The position numbers and the translations under genes were made by a program. DNA of 11,640 nucleotides, taken from positions 1 through 11,640 of the forward strand of contig JAIRRR010000154.1 of NCBI GenBank assembly GCA_031255875.1, in the 5' to 3' direction. Origin of the DNA: Treponema sp. Lineage in GTDB: Bacteria > Spirochaetota > Spirochaetia > Treponematales > Breznakiellaceae. Of the stretch, positions 5,953 to 11,640 are shown one piece after another. The notes under the pieces were generated by a model that was not told the origin of the DNA, made no database searches, and saw only the letters and a list, made by a program, of their open reading frames with translations. Numbering within the stretch: the first letter of the stretch is position 1; each line of letters starts with the position of its first letter.

Positions 5953-6470
5953 CGCTCAATTCCTGTCCGCGCTTTAATACCCCGGTCATACGGGTGCTTT
6001 ACCTTCCGGACATCCGAAAAATAGTCGGCCGCCCCGGCGAGCCAGGGGGCGGGATTCCTGCCGGTAAGCACGATCTCCAATTCCGCCGGTTTGCCTTCGA
6101 TAAGGGAGCGGAGTTCCTCCTCGTCCAGCATGTTGATATTTACCGCGTCAAGGACTTCGTCAAGGACCAGCAGATCCGCCGCCTGGCATGACAGCAGTTC
6201 CCGTATCTCTTTTACGATTTTTTTCTGCTCGTCCGCGCACAGTTTTTTTGCCTCAGCGTCCATGGTATTGGTAAAGCCGAGACTGAGCGTCGAACGGACA
6301 ACCGTTACGCCGAGTTTTTCAAAAGAATTGATCTCCCCGGTATCCTGGGTTTTCAGGAACTGGGCAAAGATGATTCTTTTTCCCCTTCCCACCGCCCGTA
6401 CGCAGAGGCCGACCGCCGCGGTAGTTTTGCCTTTGCCGTTTCCCGCATAAATATGTATCAGGCCGCTCAT
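5949..6470 (-). CDS. cobO: Cob(I)yrinic acid a,c-diamide adenosyltransferase (CobA/CobO/BtuR type)
   Basis: A 173-residue enzyme that transfers the 5'-deoxyadenosyl group of ATP to Co(I) corrinoids, making the adenosyl form needed for de novo synthesis and for salvage. Seen: an N-terminal P-loop YAGNGKGKTTAAVGL (8-22), IIFAQFLKT (33-41), the Walker-B-like LLVLDEVLDAVN (100-111), LTGRNPAPWL (135-144) and the C-terminal signature VKHPYDRGIKARTGIE (157-172). Length is slightly below the E. coli protein, which has an N-terminal extension. A strong AGGAGG (6478-6483) lies 7 bases before the ATG, inside the end of cobQ, and the start overlaps the cobQ stop by 4 bases. Placed between cobQ and cbiC, it fits its role of supplying adenosylated intermediate to the CobQ amidase. 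High confidence. Confidence 0.95.
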   Translation of the reverse strand: MSGLIHIYAGNGKGKTTAAVGLCVRAVGRGKRIIFAQFLKTQDTGEINSFEKLGVTVVRSTLSLGFTNTMDAEAKKLCADEQKKIVKEIRELLSCQAADLLVLDEVLDAVNINMLDEEELRSLIEGKPAELEIVLTGRNPAPWLAGAADYFSDVRKVKHPYDRGIKARTGIER

Positions 6471-7987
6471 CCCAGCCCCTCCTCTATAATCGAATAGATC
6501 TTTTTTATTTCGATGCTGCCGCGCAGCGAATCCGCCAGCGCGTCGTACTGCTGTTCCTTGTAAGTTTTGAAATTTGTTTCAGGCCCGGCCTTGTACTCGA
6601 TCCCCTTTGAGGCGCAAAGGGATTTTACCAATTGCAGGGCGACGCCCTCCGCATCAAAGAAGCCGTGGACATAGGTGCCGTATACGCCGGGGAGGAAACA
6701 GCCGTCCGGTCTGCGCCTGCCGGTATCGGTATCGCTGATTTCCAGAAAAGCGGGCGGCGGTTCCGCGCCTTCAAAAAATGTACTGCCCATGTGAATCTCG
6801 TAGCCCTCTATTTCCATGCCGGACAGATCTTTTAACAGCCCCGTAAGCGGCGCGACGGCCCCCCTTACCCGGGCCCTGGTCTTTTCGCGTTCAAATACCG
6901 TTACCACGGGGAGCAGGGCCAGGCCGTCCGTTTCCCCGCCGGACTCCACGCCGCCGGGGTCTTTGAGTTTTTTCCCCAGGATCTGGTAGCCGCCGCATAT
7001 CCCGATGACCGGCGTACCCCGGGAGGCGGCCCTTTTCACGGCCTCCCCGAGCCCGCTCTGCCTGAGCCAGGCGAGATCCGACATAGTGCTTTTTGTGCCG
7101 GGGATGATGATGAGATCCGCCCCTTCCAGCGTTCCCCGGTGATCCACGTAGCGGAGGCCCGCGCCGGGAATCCTGCCCAGGGCGTTGAAGTCCGTAAAGT
7201 TGGAAATATGCGGCAGCCGGATCACCGCGATGTCCACCAGGGCTCCCTCCTGCTTCACGGAGAACCGCTCGGAAAGGCTGTCTTCGTCGTCAATATCCAG
7301 CCTTAAATAGGGGACGACCCCCAAAACCGGCTTATGTATTATGCTTTCCAGCTGCCCGAGGCCGGACTGCAGGATGGAAAGATCCCCCCGGAATTTGTTG
7401 ATCAGCACTCCCTTGACCATTTCCCGTTCTTCCGGGGAAAAAAGCTGCATGGTACCCGCCAGGGCGGCGAATACACCGCCCCGGTCAATATCCCCCGCCA
7501 GGATCACCGGCGATCCGGCAAGGGATGCCATGTACATATTTACAATGTCGTTTTCTTTTAAATTAATTTCTACCGGGCTTCCCGCCCCTTCGATAACCAC
7601 AATATCATAGGCCGCGCTGAGGCGGTCGAAAGATTCTTTTACCTTCGGGGCGAAGGTTTTCTTGTAGGAATAATAGGCGGCGGCGTTCATGGTATCGAAT
7701 ATTTCCCCCTGCACGATAACCTGGGAATTGCTGTCCCCGGTCGGCTTGAGCAGGATGGGATTCATGTCCGCGCAGGGCTCTATCCCCGCGGCCTCCGCCT
7801 GGACCACCTGCGCCCGCCCCATCTCCAGCCCCTCCCGGGTGATAAAGGAATTGAGGGCCATGTTCTGCGACTTAAACGGGGCGACCCGGTACCCGTCCTG
7901 TTTGAATATGCGGCACAGGCCCGCCGCAAGGAGGCTTTTCCCCACGTTTGACGCTGTCCCCTGGATCATGATAGCCCTTGCCGCCAC
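6467..7987 (-). CDS. cobQ: Cobyric acid synthase (glutamine-dependent)
   Basis: A 506-residue enzyme, also called CbiP, that amidates the b, d, e and g side chains of adenosylcobyrinate a,c-diamide using glutamine and ATP, giving adenosylcobyrate. Seen: an N-terminal dethiobiotin-synthetase-like ATP domain with IMIQGTASNVGKS (6-18), APFKSQNMALNSF (36-48), NPILLKPTGDSNSQVIVQG (76-94), VVIEGAGSPVEINL (130-143) and ILAGDIDRGGVFA (162-174). A linker with LPHISNFTDFNAL (258-270) follows. The C-terminal class I glutamine amidotransferase has PGTKSTMSDLAWLR (296-309), nucleophile Cys331 in GICGGYQILG (329-338), and catalytic His441 in YVHGFFD (439-445). All key residues are present and length is typical. 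The start is a GTG (7985-7987), two bases after the cobD-like stop, preceded by a G-rich ribosome-binding stretch. High confidence. Confidence 0.96.
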   Translation of the reverse strand: MAARAIMIQGTASNVGKSLLAAGLCRIFKQDGYRVAPFKSQNMALNSFITREGLEMGRAQVVQAEAAGIEPCADMNPILLKPTGDSNSQVIVQGEIFDTMNAAAYYSYKKTFAPKVKESFDRLSAAYDIVVIEGAGSPVEINLKENDIVNMYMASLAGSPVILAGDIDRGGVFAALAGTMQLFSPEEREMVKGVLINKFRGDLSILQSGLGQLESIIHKPVLGVVPYLRLDIDDEDSLSERFSVKQEGALVDIAVIRLPHISNFTDFNALGRIPGAGLRYVDHRGTLEGADLIIIPGTKSTMSDLAWLRQSGLGEAVKRAASRGTPVIGICGGYQILGKKLKDPGGVESGGETDGLALLPVVTVFEREKTRARVRGAVAPLTGLLKDLSGMEIEGYEIHMGSTFFEGAEPPPAFLEISDTDTGRRRPDGCFLPGVYGTYVHGFFDAEGVALQLVKSLCASKGIEYKAGPETNFKTYKEQQYDALADSLRGSIEIKKIYSIIEEGLG

Positions 7988-7989
7988 TA

Positions 7990-9081
7990 TTACCCCCCTT
8001 CCCGCAAAGCCCGCAGGGCCTTTACAAGCGATTCGTTTTCCGCGTGCTTCCGCAGGCAGATCCGGTAGTACGAATCGTCCAGCCCCGGATAATTGGCGCA
8101 GCAGCGCAGCAGGAATCCCCTGGAAAGAAGCGATTCGGAAAAACCGGGCCTTGCAAAATCAAAATCCCCGCCCAGCCTGAAAAAAATATAATTGGCCTCC
8201 CCCCCTAAAACTTCCAGACCCAGGCCGGCAAGGGCGTTCTTCATGAACGTCCTTTCGGCCTTGACAAGGCAGCGCATTTCCTCGATATAGGACGAATCTT
8301 CCAGCGCGGCAATCCCCGCAGTCTGGGCGACGGAGGAGACGCTCCAGGGCTGCCCGGTCCCGGCTACGCCCCGGCAGATTTCTTCGGAACCGCAGATCAT
8401 GTACCCAAGCCGGAAGCCGGCCATGCCGTAAACCTTGGTAAAGGCGTTCAAAACGACAAGGCCCGGAACGCGATCGAGAAAGCCCTGTACCGAATTGCCC
8501 GCAGGATCGTCCAGGAATCCGTTAAAACATTCATCAATAACGGCGACGGTGCCGGTATCCGCGCATTTGTCTATGACGGATTCCATTAACGGCCGATCCC
8601 AGAGCGCGCCCGTAGGGTTGTTGGGGTTACAGAGGAAAAGCATGTCCGTCCCGGCGGATATGGAAGACAGTATCCCCGCGTCCCCGCCGAAGCGGGGGCC
8701 GGCAAGGGGGTAAAAGATTATCTCGGCGCCTTCGGCTTCCAGCGCCCTTTCATACTCGGAAAAGGACGGGGCCGCGATCAGGGCCCGCCGGGGGCGCGCG
8801 TATTTTACTATCCGGTAAATCAGATCCGCCGCGCCGTTCCCGCAGACTATCCTTGCGGGATCGCAGCGGCAATGCCTTCCCAGGGCTTCCCGCAGTTCCC
8901 CGCAGAGGGGATCGGGGTAGATGCCGAATCCGGGCGCTTCCCTGCGGACGGCCTCCAGCACGCCGGGAGGGACGCCCAGGGGGCTGGTATTGGCGGAAAA
9001 ATCCAAGGGGAGGGCCCCGGGTTTTCCCGGCAAATCCGTCTTTACGCCGTAGATATTGCCGCCGTGGTCGTATTTATTCAT
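7990..9081 (-). CDS. cobD: L-threonine-O-3-phosphate decarboxylase-like aminotransferase-fold enzyme
   Basis: A 363-residue fold-type I PLP protein. In this context it most likely decarboxylates threonine phosphate to (R)-1-amino-2-propanol phosphate, the linker that CbiB attaches to cobyric acid. Seen: N-terminal HGGNIYG (6-12) and LDFSANTSPLGVPPGVLEAV (26-45), typical of CobD; CGNGAADLIYRI (80-91); the FLCNPNNPTG motif (149-158); VIDECFNGFL (181-190); the PLP-lysine segment NAFTKVYGMAGFRLGY (212-227) with Lys216; and a C-terminal substrate arginine in YYRICLR (338-344). Length matches CobD. Histidinol-phosphate aminotransferase is the nearest alternative by fold, but the HGGNIYG N-terminus and the cobalamin neighbours argue against it. 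Some homologues use serine phosphate instead, giving norcobamides, and sequence reading cannot exclude that. The ATG overlaps the cbiB stop by 4 bases. Confidence 0.88.
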   Translation of the reverse strand: MNKYDHGGNIYGVKTDLPGKPGALPLDFSANTSPLGVPPGVLEAVRREAPGFGIYPDPLCGELREALGRHCRCDPARIVCGNGAADLIYRIVKYARPRRALIAAPSFSEYERALEAEGAEIIFYPLAGPRFGGDAGILSSISAGTDMLFLCNPNNPTGALWDRPLMESVIDKCADTGTVAVIDECFNGFLDDPAGNSVQGFLDRVPGLVVLNAFTKVYGMAGFRLGYMICGSEEICRGVAGTGQPWSVSSVAQTAGIAALEDSSYIEEMRCLVKAERTFMKNALAGLGLEVLGGEANYIFFRLGGDFDFARPGFSESLLSRGFLLRCCANYPGLDDSYYRICLRKHAENESLVKALRALREGG

Positions 9082-10085
9082 GGCGCCCCCGGGCAGCCCG
9101 GCAGGACGAAGACGGCAAAACGCAGGAGAAGGCCCGCCGCCAGCGCCGGGACCAGGAAGATGAGTTCCGCGCCGTACATAAGTTTTACCGAAGCGGGGAT
9201 ATCGGCGGGGACAGGCTCCCGCAGGGCGTCCCCGATGACCTGTTTTTTCAAAAGTTTCCCCCCGTACCAGGCATCCCCCGCCAGGGCGAGGCCCAGGGCC
9301 CCGGCGCAGGCCGCTTCGGGGCGGCCGCTGTTGGGGCTGGCGTGTTTGCCCCGGTCCCGCCTGTATATCTTCGCGGCGTTTTTATGGTCAAAGCCCAGGG
9401 CTGCCGCCGCCAGGATCAGCAGCCTGCCGCTCAAGCGGGCCGGTATCCAGTTTACCGCGTCGTCGAGCCTGGCGGCGCTTCTGCCGAACAAAAGGTAGCG
9501 TTCATCATCGTAGCCTATCATGGAATCCATGGTGTTGACCGCCTTGTAGAACATCCCCAGGGCAGGCCCCCCCAGCGCGGTGAAAAACAGCGGGGCGATA
9601 ACCCCGTCGGAAAGGTTTTCAGCCACCGTTTCCACCGCCGCCTTGATCACCTGCCCCATGGACAGATCCGCCGTATCCCTTCCCACTATCATCGATACCG
9701 CCCTGCGGGCGCGCGGAAGATCGCCTGTTTCCGCAGCGTCGTACACCTTCATCGCCTCGATCTGCATGCACCGGGCGGCCTGTATCTGCCAGCAGAGCAG
9801 CGTTTCGGCCAGGAGGCCGGCCCAGACGCTGATCCGGTAAAATACAAGCAGGGCCGCCAGGGGAAGCAAAAAGCTGACGAGCCCCACGGCGACAACCAGC
9901 ACCGTTCCCGCAAGGCGTTCGCGGTTTTTGAATACGCCCCGCAGCGCTTTTTCCCCCCGCGAGACCAGGAATCCTATGCCCCGGACCGGGTGGGGGAGCG
10001 AGGGGGGATCGCCCAAAAGCAGATCCAGCAGGAACCCGAGCAGCATCGCCAGGGGGCCGAAATAAAAAAAGCCCAAATCCTTCAT
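9078..10085 (-). CDS. cbiB: Adenosylcobinamide-phosphate synthase
   Basis: A 335-residue integral membrane protein that joins the aminopropanol-phosphate linker to adenosylcobyric acid, so it acts directly with the CobD-like product encoded next in the operon. Family blocks seen: DLLLGDPPSLPHPVRGIG (21-38), SMIVGRDTADLS (131-142), AAVETVAENLSDGVIAPLFF (149-168), KAVNTMDSMIGY (181-192), LDDAVNWIPARL (207-218) and HASPNSGRPEAACAGALG (248-265). Hydrophobic segments lie near residues 8-24, 58-84, 85-105, 160-180, 220-232 and 305-330. Length is typical. The ATG overlaps the cbiG stop (ATGA) and its own stop overlaps the cobD start. The acidic and glycine-rich conserved blocks are intact, so it should be active. 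In some lineages the name cobD is used for this gene; the Salmonella naming is used here. Confidence 0.95.
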   Translation of the reverse strand: MKDLGFFYFGPLAMLLGFLLDLLLGDPPSLPHPVRGIGFLVSRGEKALRGVFKNRERLAGTVLVVAVGLVSFLLPLAALLVFYRISVWAGLLAETLLCWQIQAARCMQIEAMKVYDAAETGDLPRARRAVSMIVGRDTADLSMGQVIKAAVETVAENLSDGVIAPLFFTALGGPALGMFYKAVNTMDSMIGYDDERYLLFGRSAARLDDAVNWIPARLSGRLLILAAAALGFDHKNAAKIYRRDRGKHASPNSGRPEAACAGALGLALAGDAWYGGKLLKKQVIGDALREPVPADIPASVKLMYGAELIFLVPALAAGLLLRFAVFVLPGCPGAP

Positions 10086-11110
10086 TGCCGATCTTCCCGC
10101 GAATCAAAGCTGAGGGAAATTTCCCCCAGCGCGGCCGCTACGGTAACGCCGCCGGCGGCGAATTTGCGGACCAGCATAACGCCCGACCGGGAAGCGAGGA
10201 AAGCCGCCCGCTCGCATACATTGTCCACCCCCACGGCGGAAAAAACAAAATCCGAACGGGTAAAACCGTTTCCGGCTCCCCTTAGTTCTTCTGCCGTATA
10301 GCACAGGAGCGGCCACCCTTTTTGCCGGCAGAGCGCGGCCAGGGCGGGTTCGTCCTTTTTGATATCGATGGTCCCCACGGCCGCCACGCTGCGGATATCT
10401 ATCGTTTCCCGGGACAGGGCCTCCGTTACCGCGCTGCAGACGGCCTCCTGGCTAACGCCGCTCCTGCACCCCACGCCAAGGTATACGCGCCGGGGGATGA
10501 GGTTCAGGCAGGATGCCTCGCCCCGGTAGATCGATACCCGTATCCCCGCGGTTCCGGCCTCTTCCGCCCCGGCATCCGCCGCCCTGAGGCCCCGGGGGAG
10601 ATCTCCCGCTATGGGAAAATCGCTTAACAGCAATACTTCTTCGCCCTTGAGGAGCCGCATGGAAATATCGCGGGCCTTTTCCATGCTGCCGATGACAAGT
10701 CCGCAGGCTTTTGCCCAGAGGTCTACCGCGAAAACGCCGTTGATGTCGGTAGCGGTGGTAATGACCGCCCGGGAACCCAGAAGTTCCGCGATTTCCGCGC
10801 TCAGCTCGTTGGCGCCGCCCAAATGGCCCGAAAGCAGGGGCACGGCCCAGCGCCCCTTTTCATCGATAACAACCACAGCCGGGTCTTCCGCCTTGGAGCG
10901 CAGGAACGGCGCTATCGCCCGCACCGCTATACCCGCCGCGCCGATAAAAACCAGGGCGCTGCCCGGGCGGAAAGCCTCTCCGGCCCGTTCGCGCAGGGAG
11001 GCGGCCGGCCGTTCGGCGAGAATTTGGTGGCCCCTGCCCTCAAGGAGCGTTGAAAGTTTTTCCCGCAGCGGCTTTCCCGCCGGGGTAAAGGCGAAAATGG
11101 TGATGATCAT
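10082..11110 (-). CDS. cbiG: Cobalt-precorrin-5A hydrolase
   Basis: A 342-residue enzyme of the anaerobic cobalamin route that opens the ring-A delta-lactone of cobalt-precorrin-5A and releases acetaldehyde, completing ring contraction. Seen: an N-terminal domain with LVFIGAAGIAVRAIAP (53-68), VVVIDEKGRWAVPLLSGHLG (79-98), GGAN (98-101) and ITTATDINGVFAVDLWA (117-133). A variable middle part (about 140-205) follows. The C-terminal CbiG domain has VYLGVGCRSG (209-218), VAAVGTIDIKKDEPAL (242-257) and VGVDNVCERAA (293-303). Three-part architecture and length match CbiG proteins that are not fused to CbiH or other enzymes. This gene marks the early-cobalt pathway, since the aerobic route does not use it. 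The ATG (11108-11110) overlaps the cbiF stop, consistent with CbiF supplying its neighbouring intermediate. Confidence 0.95.
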   Translation of the reverse strand: MIITIFAFTPAGKPLREKLSTLLEGRGHQILAERPAASLRERAGEAFRPGSALVFIGAAGIAVRAIAPFLRSKAEDPAVVVIDEKGRWAVPLLSGHLGGANELSAEIAELLGSRAVITTATDINGVFAVDLWAKACGLVIGSMEKARDISMRLLKGEEVLLLSDFPIAGDLPRGLRAADAGAEEAGTAGIRVSIYRGEASCLNLIPRRVYLGVGCRSGVSQEAVCSAVTEALSRETIDIRSVAAVGTIDIKKDEPALAALCRQKGWPLLCYTAEELRGAGNGFTRSDFVFSAVGVDNVCERAAFLASRSGVMLVRKFAAGGVTVAAALGEISLSFDSREDRQ

Positions 11111-11640
11111 TTCACGCCCTGCCTGAAACCGTGGGTAAACCCGGGGTCGTACAGCTTTGAGCGTTCGTAATCCTGCCCGAGAAACCCGCCCACCAGGATG
11201 AGCGCGGTCCTGTTTATACCGGCTTCCCTGCCTTTAACGGCAATATCCTCCAGGCTTGTGCGGATAATCTTCTCATCGGGCCAGCTGGCCTTGTATACAA
11301 TCGCCGCCGGCGTTTCGGGGGGGTATCCTCCGTCGAGGAGTTTTTGCCGCAGGGTTTCGAGTAAACCGGCGCTTAAGAAAACGGCCATGCCGGCGCGGTG
11401 GGCGGCGAGGAGGGAAAGATCCTCTTTTTCCGGCGCCGCCGTTTTCCCCGCCGTACGGGTGATTATCAGGGTCTGGGAAACCCCGGGCAGGGTATACTCC
11501 GCCTTCAGGGCCGCCGCCGCCGCGCTGAACGAGCTGACGCCGGGGACCACCTCGTAACCGAAGCCCAGGGATTCCAGCCTGTCCATCTGTTCCCGGATTG
11601 CGCCGTAGATGCTGGGATCCCCGGTATGAAGGCGCAGGCT
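11107..11640 (-). CDS. cbiF: Cobalt-precorrin-4 C11-methyltransferase, N-terminus cut by window edge
   Basis: Visible as 177 C-terminal residues running in from the right edge; roughly 75 N-terminal residues of a normal CbiF of about 250 are missing. It uses S-adenosylmethionine to methylate C11 of cobalt-precorrin-4. Seen from the edge: SLRLHTGDPSIYGAIREQMD (first 20 visible residues), the tetrapyrrole-methylase motif with the GDPS/T core; then YEVVPGVSSFSAAAAAL, YTLPGVSQTLIITRTAGKT, AVFLSAGL, PAAIVYKASWPDEKIIRTSL and NRTALILVGGFLG. The LPGVSQTLIITR-type segment after PGVSSF is characteristic of CbiF/CobM rather than CbiL or CbiH. The ATG at 11584-11586 is internal, since conserved coding continues upstream. 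The stop overlaps the cbiG start by 4 bases. Confidence 0.94.
   Translation of the reverse strand, partial: SLRLHTGDPSIYGAIREQMDRLESLGFGYEVVPGVSSFSAAAAALKAEYTLPGVSQTLIITRTAGKTAAPEKEDLSLLAAHRAGMAVFLSAGLLETLRQKLLDGGYPPETPAAIVYKASWPDEKIIRTSLEDIAVKGREAGINRTALILVGGFLGQDYERSKLYDPGFTHGFRQGVK

Larger units (their letters stand above)
3487..11640 (-). other. Cobalamin biosynthesis operon with racemase and MarC at its 3' end
   Basis: Nine minus-strand genes follow each other with almost no spacing. Four-base stop/start overlaps join cbiF-cbiG (11107-11110), cbiG-cbiB (10082-10085), cbiB-cobD (9078-9081), cobQ-cobO (6467-6470) and cobO-cbiC (5949-5952). Gaps are 2 bases (cobD-cobQ), 17 (cbiC-racemase) and 4 (racemase-MarC). 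No terminator-like hairpin separates the last two genes from the cobalamin genes. The promoter, and any cobalamin riboswitch, would lie beyond the right edge. Genes for other steps (cbiL, cbiH/J, cbiD, cbiE/T, cbiA, cobU/S/T) are not in the window. Confidence 0.85.

Noticed and set aside
8853..10301. 482-codon plus-strand open frame across cobD, cbiB and cbiG
   Set aside because: It is Arg/Gly/Pro-rich, has no domains, and spans three well-supported genes on the other strand.
11107..11586. A complete 159-residue gene starting at the ATG at 11586
   Set aside because: The upstream in-frame sequence to the edge encodes the conserved RLHTGDPSIYGAIREQM of CbiF, so the ATG is internal and the gene is partial.
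1..11640. tRNA/rRNA genes, CRISPR arrays, transposases, integrases or attachment sites
   Set aside because: No such structure, repeat-spacer pattern or mobile-element protein was seen on either strand.

Overview
The window reads as an accessory-metabolism region of a GC-rich, probably anaerobic bacterium. The evidence for anaerobiosis is that the cobalamin genes belong to the early-cobalt-insertion (anaerobic) route: cbiG and cbiF are present. The sequence alone does not fix a taxon. Clostridia-like or Spirochaetia-like lineages would fit the gene families, but this is a low-confidence guess. Nearly the whole window is coding. The main exceptions are an AT-rich divergent promoter region (489-760) and a 187-base gap (1877-2063).

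Left part (1-3449), an amino-acid or amino-acid-conjugate module. A YheO-type PAS regulator (minus strand, cut by the left edge) faces an M20D amidohydrolase (plus strand), which is followed by a sodium:alanine/glycine (AGCS) symporter. The intergenic DNA carries repeated TGATAA/TTATCA half-sites arranged as palindromes, a good candidate sigma-70 promoter for the hydrolase, and a long inverted repeat in that promoter's leader. The symporter's ribosome-binding site lies in one arm of a small hairpin. A likely reading is a regulated unit that imports an amino acid or conjugate and hydrolyses it in the cytoplasm.

Right part (3487-11640), one long minus-strand operon. In transcription order it holds cbiF (cut by the right edge), cbiG, cbiB, cobD-like, cobQ/cbiP, cobO, cbiC, a fold-type III PLP racemase of the alanine/ornithine racemase family, and a MarC-family membrane protein. 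Five of the junctions are 4-base stop/start overlaps and the other three are gaps of 2, 17 and 4 bases, so translational coupling is likely. The cobalamin genes cover the C11 methylation, ring contraction/acetaldehyde removal, C12 methyl migration, adenosylation, amidation, linker synthesis and linker attachment steps. The remaining cbi/cob genes must lie elsewhere, probably beyond the right edge along with the operon promoter.

The most interesting point is the racemase plus MarC at the operon's 3' end. The racemase's motifs match ornithine racemase, and D-ornithine is the substrate of the adenosylcobalamin-dependent ornithine 4,5-aminomutase. The operon may therefore couple synthesis of the cofactor to synthesis of the substrate of a B12-dependent amino-acid fermentation pathway. 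A GC-rich hairpin between the convergent symporter and MarC genes probably ends both transcripts.
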